DNA of 64,000 nt from Apoda limacodes (GCA_946406115.1 OX291557.1:10386501-10450500), one strand, 5' to 3'; counted from the first letter of the stretch, positions 23,690 through 35,445 are shown. The notes: generated by a model from the sequence alone, not told the origin. Translations and numbers: made by a program.

Positions 23690-24076
23690 ATCTGAATTAC
23701 AGTTTGAAGTTGATGTCATGCAAGTAGTGTGTTATAAACTGTTAGGTGGTACATAGACACCAACTTGTGATACAGATCAGATTTTTGGAAATAAGTAATT
23801 ATTTTTACCTTTTTAGAGCATCTTTTTGAAGCCGGTTGCTTTTTGTAAAAAGTTTTTATTTTTAATCTTTGAGTGAGGAATTGCCTTTTTTTCTCGTACA
23901 CAAAAACATCTCATAACAAAGTTTTGTACCATCATTAACATAAAAGGCGTTTCCGTCACCTGGGAAGTACACCCTTTTTTCGAACCGGTCCAGTCTTCGA
24001 GTTATCGGGGAACATACATAAAAAAAAAAGATTCCAAAGAATTGAGAACCTGCTCCTTTCTTGAAGTCGGTTAAAA
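23690..24076 (-). repeat. Family C repeat, reverse copy
   Basis: The minus strand begins TTTTTAACCGACTTCAAGAA and AGGAGCAGGTTCTCAATTC, as at 20106, and ends with the ACTTCAAACTGTAATTCAGA block. The inner inverted pair (CAGATCAGATTTTTGG against AAAAATCTGATCTG) is present as well. The minus-strand 61-codon ORF inside it is a repeat reading. Confidence 0.65.
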
Positions 24077-26337
24077 ATGTTGTTTGGGCGTCAATCCTTC
24101 TGTTGTGTGTGATGCCTTTTTTTAAACATGCTTGTAGAATATAATAGATGAACTGTTTTAAAGGCCCGATAGCATGAACTGCTAAAAATCTTTCATTAGT
24201 TCAAAACCTAACTGAGTATAGGTTTTTCTAAGTATACCTAGTAGGTATTTAGGTACTTCATCATAAAGTAACAAAAATATTGGTAAAGTGGTATCAAATG
24301 CTATCCATATAATATATAATCCAGCGCACAGCTTCAGTAGCTACACGGTAAATTAAATCTGTCCAAAACACGACTCGTTATTTATTATCAATTTTTGTTC
24401 ATATTTTTTCTCAGATGAATAAACATAAAGTAACATTATTACTAAGCTTAGCTTAGGACCGGCAAACGTGTTTTTTTCATAATTTTTACTGAAATTTTTT
24501 GGCATATTTTGAGCGCCAATGTTCTGTCTGCTAATTGAATTCGAATATTTTTTTTAAGTTTTAGTTGTTACATAAACTATTACACCAGTAAATCATCTAA
24601 ATAGACTAAAACGGATCTTAGAACCACATTTTCTAATCCAACTCTGACTTCTATGGTCGGAGCCTCACATATTGAATTATGAACGAATTTCTTCTGTTAT
24701 CTCTGCGGTCCACTAGCGCCGCCACCCAAGTAACACAGAGAAGCTGTTAAATAGATGTACAACAGAATTTGCTCCATCCTAAGGCTGTAAGAAGTCTGTA
24801 TAAGCGCTTAGCCAGCTCTTATAAGTGCAATTTGGGCCCCAAATTATGAAGACTTTGGTTTTAGAGTGACTGTTTTGTAGCATTACAACTGTTGTATAAC
24901 GGAAATGATAGTCCTTGATAAAGGCTGACAAATCTGCTTTTGACCTAAAATATGTCTTTTGTATAACGATTACCCAGTTGAAGTTATTTATAAGCGTAAA
25001 ATATTAGCATCTGCAAATGTTGTTTATATTATTCACGCTGTTTTAATTACCAACTAAAGTTATTCAGGATTAAGTTAAAAGTTTGTGTAATGGTTGTCAA
25101 CGTGCAGGAAAAATTATAATTGGGAATGAAATTTTTGCTTCTCTTTCAGTAGATAATTGTGAAATATGGTTGCGGATATCAGTTTATTGTGAAAGTGTAT
25201 ATACATATTTTTAATTGATATTTCACGCGCCCACGATATAAGAGCTATTTAACGTATGAATATATTAAAATACGATAAAATCAAAACATATTTCTGTTTT
25301 ATCTCAAGGATATTCTTATTTTAAGTAAACAATTTCGGTAAAAAATGAAGGAGCGCATCACGTAAAATAGACATAGTGTTATTTAAAGCATTCTGAAAAT
25401 ATAAAAATTAAATCGTAATATTATGGAAATAAAAACAAATGGTGGCAGTTTACTCACAAACTTGAAAAAACAGCTTGAGGGCAGTTAGTTGCCGTATAAA
25501 ATACTTTCTTAAGGGGAAGGGCTGCATCGCAGCGTTAAGATAGTATGTAGTAATGCTAAAAAATTATGAGCGATAAAATGTGTGCTATTATACAGCTTAT
25601 TAGGTTCTCGCTAGTAAAATTTGACTTTTTACATTACTGGTGATATTTCTATATTCTTTTTACACTTTCCGATTGAAACCACCAGTTCTTTTAAGTTTTC
25701 TCTAAGATCTACGATACATTTGCACAGTTCGCTAAAATAATTTAAGTAACTAATAAATAGTAGGGCTAATTAAGTAATATAGTTATTAGCTAAAAATAAT
25801 GTCGTAATACAACCATTGGCATTTTAAAATATTTCTCTGTACTTTACTATATAGCTAAAGGCCTTACTAAGGGACCTTTCATGAAGGATAAGGAGGAAAG
25901 GCTTTACTAATTATTTTATCAATGCTTACGTACAGCTGGCTTCAAAAGAGTATTAACTTTTACCTTTAAATAGTTATAACTCTTTAAAATGTTCTTATAT
26001 ATTGGAGAGTTTTATTAGAGAATTTTGCGAAGCTTTTCAAAGGATCGTTGATGTAACAAATTCGTATATAAGGCTATAGGTATTGCAGAATACCTAAAGC
26101 TTTAACAAAAGTTGTAAAAGAGAGTATATTAATTCTTTATTACAACTTATTGCTTAGCAATACATTGATCTAGAGCACTTTACAACTTTAAGAATTATTA
26201 ATTTTGCTAAATTTTTTTAAACAGAATATATCCTTTCCGGAAGCCGTTATGTTTCTTTTGTTAGACTTGGAGACATATACTGGTTTTTGGTTTTTCTATT
26301 ATACAGACTTTGTGTTACCTGGGCATTGAATATTCTT
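24077..26337. other. Noncoding stretch, no gene seen
   Basis: AT-rich sequence. Around 24705-24730 the string CCACTAGCGCCGCCACC is an isolated M1 end. No other repeat, splice-like exon or RNA gene could be supported over more than 2 kb. Confidence 0.45.
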
Positions 26338-26478
26338 TATTAACTGTTCGTAGAAAGCGAATTTCAAAAATTTTACTGAACGAATTAAGAAACTAGTCAA
26401 AAGCTATTTTTAAAAAGTTTTGCAATGTTTCTAGAATGAATATGGTTCCAATGGCGGCGCTAGTGGACACCAGGGATG
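26338..26478. mobile_element. M1-family element, right half only
   Basis: Reads TTCGTAGAAAGCGAATTTC, GTCAAAAGCTATTTTTAAAA and CCAATGGCGGCGCTAGT, corresponding to one arm of the element at 781-1121. The opposite arm is not found, so this is a truncated copy. Confidence 0.55.
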
Positions 26479-26890
26479 ACCATAAGTTATTGTCGTTTAA
26501 AAGTTTTTTTTCTTTCTTCGAATGTTTAATTTTGGTGGACTGTGGGTGTCCTGAACCATGTCTTACATGCTAGCATCAGCATATAATTGGGTATTTTCAA
26601 ACAATAACATATTACCAACATACAGACACTCGATACTCCTTATTCTCAGTTTTGTAAGGTTATGACGCATTGTACAACACTGGTTGCTTGCTCGCTTGTT
26701 ACTGTAGGTACAGTACCTACGAAGGTAACCGTAGTAAATGCATATCGCTGAGAGATAAGCCGTGGTTCGCAGAAGTCATGTGAGTCACACGTGTGCGAGG
26801 TAAGTGCACAAAGACGTATCAAATGTGGACGGACGGACGCCAAACTATGGCGTTCGTTCTAGGCGTAGAGGAGGCGTGACGAAGTAGGAT

Positions 26891-27219
26891 AGGGTTGCCA
26901 TCCGTCCGGGTTTTCCCGGATTTGTCCTAGTTTAGAGGGCGTCCGGGGCGCGTCCGGACCGGGTTTCATTTATAGTCCGGGTTAAAAAGTTCCTAAAAAC
27001 TTTAAGAACCTTTTGTTTTGTATAACAGAGTAAAAATTGAAAGACTGCAAACAGTTTCTTAAAACGTTTTGTTTCTTAAGAAGACTAAATTAAGTTACTT
27101 TTTGATTTTTCTAAGTAACTTTTAAAAAGAAACTGTTGACATGTCCGGATTCTAAGCTCCAAAATCCGGGGCTTTTACGCTTCTTGTCCTAGTCGCTAGA
27201 CTTTAGAGCTGGCAACCCT
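26891..27219. mobile_element. Non-autonomous DNA transposon with AGGGTTGCCA ends
   Basis: The termini are AGGGTTGCCA (26891-26900) and its exact reverse complement TGGCAACCCT (27210-27219). Inside each end lies a GTCCGGG / AATCCGGGGC region (CATCCGTCCGGGTTTTCCCG on the left; GTCCGGATTCTAAGCTCCAA on the right). It is 329 bp, with no ORF. I see no clear target-site duplication. GGGTTGCCA-type ends occur in several insect DNA-transposon families, so no superfamily is claimed. Confidence 0.65.
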
Positions 27220-28337
27220 AAAAAAGGGTGATGACGTAAAAGACAGACGATCAGTGTAGGTAATTATGTAGGTATATTTTTGTATTATTATCTCATAAAA
27301 TATGTCACAGACATATAATAAGTCCATGACTGTGAGTGTAAAATTTTAAGCTTTATTCATAGACTTATTTAGTTAAAATAAAGACTGCGTCTATATACAC
27401 TAATGTGTTTGTTTACAAGGTTTAATATATTAAACAGTTGTGCTCATACACTAAGAACTTTAATTAAAAAAAACTACTAACGAAGTCTCTGCTCTGGCTT
27501 GACTTCGTGTAGAGGACACGTTGATTAAATTACTAAGTAGGTACCTATAACAAACAAAGAACACAGAACAAAAACTAATTTCTATTTACAATAAGGATAT
27601 ACCTACTGGCAGATACGGAAGTTAGCAAGCCCTGAAAATAGTTCATCAACCTTGTACCCGCCTATATATTGGATCAATAGAGCCTTGAACTCTTGAATTC
27701 GGAGTCCTTAAGGTGAAACCGACGTAATTTTTTTATACACATTGCTTTTACACGCATTCATAAATTTTAGTGAATTAAAAAGTGGAACTAAGTTTATTAT
27801 TTAGGTGCTTGTTGAATTTCTACATTCATATTAATTTAATGAAAACTCTGGTTACTTCATGTCACTGGCATTTTATGGATGAAAATGCTTTTTGCGATAT
27901 ATGATAATAACTCATTTTGAGTGGCTAATTGTAAAAAATGTTTTACGTCGGATCAAGTTAATTTCTTAATATACAAAATGTAAATAATTTTTTTTTTCCC
28001 CAAATTCTAAGATTGTTCAGATAAGAGCAGACAACCTTGGTTTCGCTTCGTTGAAGCGTAAACATTACCTAGCTAAGTGTAGATATCCATTCTTTGTTTA
28101 CGCTTAATGTCTAGTTTTGGACCACGTCATTATAAAAATAGATTACAAATATTTAATATTTTGAATTTTTTTATTCTAACATTATTTTTGTTGAAAAATT
28201 GGCTTATTTTTATGTTAGGTAGATATATTGAATTTCTTTCTTTGATGTTTTCTTTTATTTAAGTATATAGCGGCTTCTTAGGGACCACTACCAAAATAAA
28301 TCATATTGCAACTATTTTGTTGTGAAAGCAATCAGGT
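27220..28337. other. Noncoding stretch, no recognisable feature
   Basis: AT-rich, with no supported gene or repeat. Confidence 0.45.
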
Positions 28338-28492
28338 ACCTTATTGAGAATATTCGTACTATTCGTACTCTGGAATGCGAGAGAAAAATGTATGCAAGTA
28401 CATTTACGGGTTTTGAGAGGTAAGTCAGGCTTATATTCATTTTTGTCTCGAATTCCAGAGTTCGAAGAGCTCGAAACTGTTTCCAATAACTC
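28338..28492. mobile_element. M2-family foldback element, second copy
   Basis: The core AAAATGTATGCAAGTACATT then TACGGGTTTTGAGAGGTAAG matches 3028-3070. Its inverted ends are more diverged (ACCTTATTGAGAATATTCG; CGAAACTGTTTCCAATAA). Overlapping small ORFs on both strands here come from the foldback symmetry. Confidence 0.7.
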
Positions 28493-28689
28493 TTTTCCAT
28501 TGCAAATACGACAAGCTCAATCATAGAGATAAGTCTTTAAATAACTTATATTTTCACATTTTTTTAAAACTTAAGCTGTTCTTATATTTAAGTAGGCATA
28601 TGTATTTATCTATATATTTTAATATACTTATTATTTCTAAAGTATTATATAATTATATATACTATCTATCTATTTATAAATTTTTAAGT

Positions 28690-28923
28690 CTTGTCCTTGA
28701 GATATACACACCTTACTCAATTTTCTTGTTTTCATAATTTCTCTACGAAATTTCACTTTTAATTACGAAGTTTCTTAATTTTGTAAAATATTTGGTTTGT
28801 AGGTCTCGTCCTTGAGATTCATATGCACAACTTACTCAATATTCTTGTTTTCATAATTTCTCTACGGAATTTCTCTTTGAATTACGAAGTTTCTTAATTT
28901 TGTAAAATATTTGGTTTGTAGCC
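28690..28923 (+). repeat. Two-unit tandem duplication, about 115-119 bp
   Basis: The block from GTCCTTGAGAT through TTCTTGTTTTCATAATTTCT to TTTGTAAAATATTTGGTTTG is present twice, starting at about 28693 and 28808. The copies differ by a few substitutions and a small indel, so this is a fairly recent duplication. Non-coding. Confidence 0.85.
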
Positions 28924-29984
28924 ATTTTCAGTAAGGTTTTTTTGTTAGTTTCGTCATGCCCTTCCGGCCGTCTGCCTGTATGCACAGCTTTGTAATTCCT
29001 CCGATTCTGACAAAATTTTACACAAAGGTGTCTAATGTGAACCGCCAGCGCCAATTAAAGAATAAATATTTTTTTGCGCACTTTGAATATGTTTCCAAAT
29101 GTGCATTTGAGATTCAAGTAACTTTTTACCTAAGATGTATATTTGCGAGTTATTGACTTCCAAAGTTAAAACAATTGTGTTCTCACTAACTTTTAAACTG
29201 CGTGTTCTAAAAATCTGTACAGAATTCGATTTTACATATTGGCAATAATTTTCCTTCTATTAGTTTTATAAAAAGTCTGTACCTTCTATGGACTGCAACA
29301 ACATTATTTTTTAAAAGACACGTTGAAAAAGCTCTCTTACAACAAACTCTAAGGAAGGCCCACATATTGAACCTTTTCATCACTTGGCGTGTAGGTTTCG
29401 AAAATACATTAGTGTTTTACCTATTAAAGTGCTATATTAATTAATATTGATAATAAGTACAGATTTATAATAGTCATTATCATATTAAAATCTATAAGCT
29501 ACATAGACGTTGTATATAAATATATAGAATATTCAACCTATAATTTTTGTTAGATAAATGTTCTCCCAAACAGCAAAACAAATTTATTTTATTATTATTC
29601 TACATAAAACAGAATGGTGTAATTAAATTATTGAGATTGCAACTAGTTAATAATTAAAATATCAATTTAGATAATAGACACATAAACTGTGAAATTACAT
29701 AGGTGGCTACCATTTAGCTTATTACCGGAAAATTGGTAGGTAATCGTCCTTTGTACCAGGTTTATATCAAATAAACAAAAATAAATATAATTGTTTCAAA
29801 TTTTTATCAAGACGTCAAGAAAAAATTAATAAACAGTGGCGGCCAAAATAGGTGGGTCATTTTCCAGTACGAAAATAAAAGTGTAAATGATATTGAAGTA
29901 AGGTTTTTGAGTTGCACCTATTACCTAAGAAGAGGCAGCGTGCGATGTTAAATTTACATTACCAAATGTTAGTCAGAGACAGAC
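28924..29984. other. Noncoding stretch, no recognisable feature
   Basis: AT-rich. Small ORFs at 28851-29156 overlap on both strands and have no recognisable domain. Confidence 0.45.
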
Positions 29985-30917
29985 ATGTAATAATATTAAT
30001 GGCGAGCAATTAGAACTTGTTAATTCAACAGTCTTTCTTGGCATAACGCTGGACTCCAAACTTCAATGGGGTCCTCATATTCATAACCTAGCCAAAAAAC
30101 TTAGCTCTGCTGTGTATGCGATCAAGAAAATAAGACAATTGACCGATGTCGACACTGCAAAAATAGTATATTTTAGCTATTTCCATAGTTTAATGACATA
30201 TGGTATCCTATTGTAGGGTAGCGCTGCTGATGTAAATACAATATTTTTGTTACAAAAAAGGGCAATTCGTGCTATTTATAAATTAGGATCTAGGATATCT
30301 CTGAGGGATAGGTTTAGGGAAGTAAAAATTTTAACTTTAGTGTCGCAGTACATATATGAAAATCTTTTATATGTACATAAAAATATCAATAGTTTCAGCA
30401 AGAAAAGTGACGTTCACAAAGTAAATACTAGAAGTAAAAATAAGCTGTTGGTGCATGATACACGTCTACACAAAATAAGTAACTCTTTTATGGGGCAATG
30501 TATACACTTTTACAACAAAGTTCCCAATAAAATTCAAAATCTATCAATAAGTAAATTTAAATCTTTTATCAAGCAGGTACTTTGTAAAAAGGCATACTAC
30601 AATATTTCAGATTATGTAAATGATAAAAATCCTTGGGACTGATGATGCTCAATTACAGGATGCATAGGTAAACCAAATTAAAATGGAAATAACATAAAAT
30701 TGTACAACTAAAAATTTTTTATTTAAAAATTAATTGTATTTTAGTTTATTTGTATTATAAAAACAGTAACTATCGAGTTTCTTGCCGGATTCTTCTCGGT
30801 AGAAATCAACCACATTGTGAACCGGCCGGAAGGTGGGAGGGTTCAAAAAATAATATTTTATAACTTTGACGATTCAAAAGAGATTAAATAAACCATATTG
30901 ACTTTGACTTTGACTTA
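29985..30917 (+). mobile_element. CR1/jockey-type LINE, 5'-truncated 3' end with TTTGAC tail
   Basis: Only the C-terminal third of ORF2 remains. The open parts read FLGITLDSKLQWGPHI near 30030-30080 (post-RT thumb region), then LQKRAIRAIYKLG and YIYENLLYV, and finish with NISDYVNDKNPWD before a stop at 30640-30642. One in-frame stop (TAG near 30215) divides the frame. The 3' UTR runs to a (TTTGAC)n microsatellite at about 30895-30917, the typical end of this LINE group. A second, reverse copy of the same 3' end is at 38890-39340. 5' truncation is the usual outcome of LINE insertion. Confidence 0.85.
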
Positions 30918-31002
30918 TCTAACATTACGTTTATTATTGCTTGAACGTGTATTGCAGTCAAGGTACAATTCCAAGGTATTAATGTGACTGCAATAGACTT
31001 TA

Positions 31003-31316
31003 CTAGCTTTTGCCAGCGGCGCTGCCCGCCCTAAATTTGGTTATGGGCGTGGGATTCTTACGGCAACTCCTTGATTATACCTACTACTAAAACTCAGATC
31101 ATTAAAATACTCCATTGCGGCGGGATTCAGTATCAAACGTTATAGTTATTCCCGCGGGAGCTTTTGCATTTTCCGGGATAAAAAGTTTATATGCTATATA
31201 ATATAATAATCTATATCTGTGCCAAATTGCATCCAGATCTGTTCAGCCGTTATGGCGAGATTGAGTAACAAACATGTATCCATCCAAACTTTCGCATTTA
31301 TATTAGTATAAAGTAG
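31003..31316 (+). repeat. Family A repeat, forward copy, left half of an inverted pair
   Basis: It starts TACTAGCTTTTGCCAGCGGC and has TTGGTTATGGGCGTGGGATT, TATTCCCGCGGGAGCTTTTG and GTGCCAAATTGCATCCAGAT, then CTTTCGCATTTATATTAGTA. It faces the reverse copy at 31430-31725 across about 110 bp. Confidence 0.7.
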
Positions 31317-31429
31317 GAGCTTTTCTAACAAGTACGTCTAACGCACTTAGATACAGAGGTTATCTAGGAATACGGTAAAAGTAAGCCGCTCGCAAAACAA
31401 CTTATTCTTACTAACTTAAATATTTAAAA

Positions 31430-31725
31430 TCCTATTGATATTAAAAATGTGAAAGTTTGTATGTCTGGATAGATGTTTGTTACTCAATCACGCTTTAACC
31501 ACTGGACACATCGGCATGAAATTTGGCATACATGTAGGTTAGGTCTTGGAATAACATACTTTTTATCTCCAAAATTCAAAAGTTCCCGCGGGAATAACTA
31601 AAACAGAGTTTACAGAACACTAGATATAGCTATAGCTTCCTATAGCAAACTTAAGGAGTTAAGGAGTTCCACGCCGATAACCGAATTCAGGGGGGCGGAA
31701 CCGCTGGCAAGGCTGGCTAGTATGT
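31430..31725 (-). repeat. Family A repeat, reverse copy, right half of an inverted pair
   Basis: On the minus strand it reads from AGCCAGCCTTGCCAGCGG through CGGTTATCGGCGTGGAACTC and TATTCCCGCGGGAACTTTTG to CAAACTTTCACATTTTTAAT, the same order as 31003-31316. The two copies are diverged and so probably separate insertions. Confidence 0.7.
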
Positions 31726-32960
31726 ATATAAATTGCACCTGTGGAAGGATTTAAGTATTTTGTGTTTGTATCTATTTGGAAGGGGCAATAAACAAGTTCA
31801 AAATATCCGGGTTTGGACATTTGACTTCAAGGAGAAGAAATGTTTGATGCGCGGACGTAAGGCTTTTGTGTTTTTTTTCAGTGGGGTTTTTGAGGGAATT
31901 TTTCATTAAATTTCGTTTATTATTTTTTTAATTATAAGCATTACATCGTATTTTAAGTCGACCCTAAAAGAAAATATATACACAGAAATTTTTTGATAAT
32001 TTATCACGTTCATACATACAAACATATGTTTCAGAAATCGAATATGTTTTTAAAACTTAAGTTTTTCTTTATTTTTTGTCTCACATAAAAATCGCAGTTT
32101 GATTGCCTATGACAACAAATGACGTACGTTTCGTTATCCATATTTGTCAAACTGGCATATTCTGATAAGACATTTTCTAAGATTACTGGTACCTAATCAA
32201 TCCACCTCGATATTTACTGTCTTAAGTCAATAATAACGATAATACAAACTAGGAACTACGTTATGCTTGGTTATCAAAGTGGACAGTAGAGAATTTGAAC
32301 AGGAAAATGTCACAAAAAAGAAAACTGCCTAATTTTACCACTTATTAATAGAATTTACTAATAGTAAACATCTAAACTAAGATCAAAAGTCGTTTAACCC
32401 TAGATTTGATGTTCTACGCAACCTGGCACCGCGAAGTGTTTTCTCGTGCAATAATTTTAAAAACGAATTTACCTTATATGATTTATCTAGTTAGCAGAAA
32501 GGATAGAAATAATATTTTTTAACACTGAACACAATTTGTTATCATGCGTTGCTGATAAATTTGTTTCCATGAAACAATTGGTAGGCACGTATCTTTTGTG
32601 AATAGGTATACAAATAATGTAGGTACCTATATCTATTACATCTTCCAAATAATTATGCATGTTATAATATTATTAAAGTCTGCAATTCATTTTATATTTA
32701 GTATATATATTATACGCATACATAAATAAAATCTATAGGTTTTAGTTCAGATTTAACTCATACAACCTAGATTCATCGCTAAAAACTAACTGAAAATATA
32801 ATAATTTTTTTTAAAAAAACATACCTTGTACTATCCACTGCAGACAACACGAAAAGCAACCTATAGGTACTTACTCTTGAAATTCAGGCAAGAGAAGAGT
32901 ACACAAATCACTAGTTACACACGGCCGACTTAACTTAATGTTAAGACACCGGGGACTCAC
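31726..32960. other. Noncoding stretch, probably first intron of a minus-strand gene
   Basis: No gene or matched repeat. Its right border is the strong minus-strand splice donor at 32960/32961. If the candidate exon there is real, this stretch and probably everything to its left is intron. Confidence 0.4.
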
Positions 32961-33227
32961 CTGTGTGGGGAGAACAGTGTCCCGGCTAAGGGGTATCGAC
33001 ATTTTGCTAGCGGCGCCGTCGGCCGCACCCCGGCGCCACCATGCACCAACCCTCCACCACGGTAACCCGCGCCCCGTTCAAACAATAACACTAAACTTCA
33101 CTAACTCACTCAGCTTTAGCCACTTTCGTATCCGCACATCACAAAAAAATATAAAAAAATAATTTGGAACTGGCTAGTATTTTTTTTTTCAAAAGAAAAA
33201 ATAAACTACGATGCTGATATACGAACT
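32961..33227 (-). CDS. Candidate alternative first exon 1 (proximal), 5'UTR plus 14 codons
   Basis: On the minus strand an ATG at 33002 in an ideal insect context (CAAAATG) opens MSIPLSRDTVLPTQ and runs in phase 0 into a strong donor, ACACAG/GTGAGT, with the last exon base at 32961. Upstream is a leader of about 225 nt that starts near an initiator-like TCAGTT (33229-33224) and contains one short uORF. The local sequence is much richer in CpG than its surroundings, as expected at a promoter. I do not recognise the peptide. No downstream exon was identified, so the body of the gene would lie past the left edge. A similar candidate exon, also phase 0, is at 40918-40865. The function is unknown. 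The call rests on the combination of signals and not on homology; the coding part is 33002-32961. Confidence 0.5.
33007..33042 (-). promoter_or_regulatory. Upstream ORF of 12 codons in the candidate leader
   Basis: ATG at 33042 (GTGCATGG) opens 11 sense codons, rich in Gly, Arg and Pro, and ends at TAG (33009-33007), 4 nt before the candidate main ATG. Such an arrangement would favour reinitiation or repression of the downstream start. This depends on the leader being transcribed. Confidence 0.4.
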
Positions 33228-33500
33228 GACTGCGTAGTGTCGATAGGCGAAAGCGTACGGAACGACTAGCGCGCGCGGACAAATGTGCGCACGGCAATAG
33301 CGCATGAGCGTAACTCAGTCAGGCCCACCCACCCCACGCGTTCGCACAGCCCCGCTCCTATCCATCAGCCTCCTTGATCTCATCTCGGGGTTCGGGTAAC
33401 TCGGGTTTGGCGCGTAGGTATCGGTGCCCACGTGCCCCGTAGTGTTGGTATCGAACGCTAGTATGCATGCGCAGTGAGCACCACTATCCCGGCTCATTCA
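33228..33500 (-). promoter_or_regulatory. CpG-dense putative promoter region
   Basis: The sequence just upstream of the initiator-like site is visibly CpG- and GC-rich (GACTAGCGCGCGCGGAC, GTTCGCACAGCCCCGCTCC) against an AT-rich background, and it has a CACGTG E-box at 33429-33434 and a GCATGCGCAG element near 33463. I see no TATA box. The small ORFs crossing it (33315-33497) are by-products of low stop-codon density. The stretch 33501-33774 shows nothing further. Confidence 0.45.
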
Positions 33501-33774
33501 TTACCTTGCAACGCACACCTGAGCAAATATTATGGAATATGACGACAATCGAGTCGTTGTTTCAATTTCGAAACGCAACAATTATAGACGATTGAAATAG
33601 TATTGGTTTAGTATTATATAGTCTGTGTTATTGCGTTGTTATTATAAGGATACCTTACGTACGTTTTGCTGTTCAAGTACAATTTAAGATACGAATACAA
33701 ATCGATAGGTTAGGTGATTCAAACTATTTAACAGCATCGAAATTTTGCCGTTCACTGTTTGAAACTCGTTTTTT

Positions 33775-34204
33775 AGAGTTCCCCTTTTATAGGGAACCCT
33801 ATTCCTAAGACTTCGCTGTCCGTTCGTCCGTCTGTCATCAGGCAGTATCTCATGAACCGTGATAGTTAGACAGTTGAAATTTTCACATAAGATGTATTTC
33901 TATTGCCGCTATAACAACGAATACTAAAAAGCAGAATGAAATAAATGTTTTAGGGCGCTCCCATACAACAATCGTAATTTTTTTGCTCGATTTTGCTCGA
34001 TATTGGTAACGGCAACAGGTAGACGCTTAAAATATTCCCAGAATATCTAGTTATATAGTCACTTTAAAAACAAATAATTAAATTAAAATGAAACAAATAT
34101 TTCAGGGGGGCACCCATACAACAAGCGCGATTTTTTTGCCGTTTTTATAGATAATGGTACGGAACCCTTTGTGCGCGAGTCCGACTCGCACTTGGCCGAT
34201 TTTC
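33775..34204 (-). repeat. Family B repeat, long reverse copy
   Basis: The minus strand begins AAATCGGCCAAGTGCGAGTC and GGACTCGCGCACAAAGGGTT, and ends with the GACAGACGGACGAACGGACA block then TAGGGTTCCCTATAAAAGG. The middle CGCGATTTTTTTGCCG / GTATGGGTGCC part is present twice, so this copy is longer than the others. Non-coding. Confidence 0.7.
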
Positions 34205-34299
34205 TAAGATTCCATGTCAAATAACAAAAAGGTGGAGTTCATTTTATTATAGATCTAACTGTTTTTATCGATTTTACACACGCTGCCGGCCACAATCTT

Positions 34300-34440
34300 A
34301 TAACGAGAAGTAAGACTCATAAATTCGGTAGTAAAATGTATGCAAACTTTCACGGGTTTCGCGAGAGAGGTAAGACCTACTTGTAAAACATTCTCTCGAA
34401 TTCTCGAGCCTGAAGTATTCGAGACTTCTCGCAATAAGTT
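34300..34440. mobile_element. M2-family foldback element, third copy
   Basis: Ends are CTTATAACGAGAAGT and ACTTCTCGCAATAAG; the core is AAAATGTATGCAAACTTTCA followed by CGGGTTTCGCGAGAGAGGTA, matching the element at 2981-3126. Confidence 0.65.
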
Positions 34441-35162
34441 CCCAGTTGTATAGAGATTGTATGTTTACTCGCACTAATCTCAGAAACTTCTTTCTTCTTT
34501 TGTTCCCACGAGTATATAGACCATAACGGTCCAGAGGTCATGGTAGGGGGGGGCTTCAGTACAATAGGGTTTGCTCTGGTACCCTGAGATGCAACGTTAG
34601 TGATATAACATGTTTATACAGACTCATACCATTCAGCCCTCGGCACGTGCTCACCTAGCATTGGGTCATCCACCTAATTAAATAGAATAAACATTCATAA
34701 CAAAGCATAGCACTTGCTACCAATGATTTTTTTTTTGTCAAAAGAGATTTGTAAGCTTTTAAGATATTTTTTATTCTACGGAACCCTAAATTAATGCGTA
34801 ACCGACACGCACGTAGCCGGTTTCTTTTTAATTCTTAGTTGATACTTTGACATTTATTAAAAAATGCCCGAGTAATGACCCCGGATGGCGTTGCAAGTAT
34901 CCAAAGGCTACGGTGACCGCTTAACATTAGACAGCGCCACTGCTTGTTCGCCACCTTAATGGTATCAAATTGTCTCAAAGTCAGCGAAGATATCGGGTAA
35001 CATACAAACACACAATATGTTTCGCATTAGAATGGCGCCTTTGTACCAATTAATTAAACCGAATACGTGTTTCTCTAGTGGTTGATACACACTTAACTAA
35101 ACCAATTTTTAATGAAAATTACACTGTTTTCTAAGTTGAATAGTACCTAATTCAATAAAAAA
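34441..35162. other. Noncoding stretch with a LINE 3'-end relic
   Basis: At 34870-34962, AGTATCCAAAGGCTACGGTG and ACCGCTTAACATTAGACAG is a diverged solo 3' end of the LINE family seen at 50330-50640. A fragment of family B ends (CGGAACCCTAAATTAATGCG) is at 34778-34830. The ATGCAACGTTAGT motif at 34591-34603 recurs at 62016-62028. Nothing else. Confidence 0.45.
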
Positions 35163-35445
35163 AAATCGGCCAACTGCGAGTTGGACTCGCGCACGAAGGG
35201 TTCCGTACCATTATCTATAAAACGGCAAAAACATCACGTTTGTTGTATGGGAGCCCGTTTAAATATTTCATTCTGTTTTTAAGTATTTTTTGTTATGGCG
35301 ACACAGAAATACATCTTCTGTGAACATTTTAGCTGTCTAACTATCACGGTTTATGAGTTACAGCCTGGTGACAGACGGACGGACGGACGAACAGCGGAGT
35401 CTTAGTAATAGGGTTAACCCTTTGGGTACGGAACCCTAAAAATAA
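35163..35445 (+). repeat. Family B repeat, forward copy
   Basis: It runs from AATCGGCCAACTGCGAGTTG through GGGTTCCGTACCATTATCTA and GACAGACGGACGGACGGACG to TTTGGGTACGGAACCCTAAA. It is the best-preserved example of family B in the window. Non-coding. Confidence 0.75.

Noticed and set aside
26760..26805. Plus-strand donor-like TGCGAG/GTAAGT after a CpG-containing stretch
   Set aside because: No promoter, ATG or acceptor partner could be identified; a non-coding exon cannot be excluded but is not supported.
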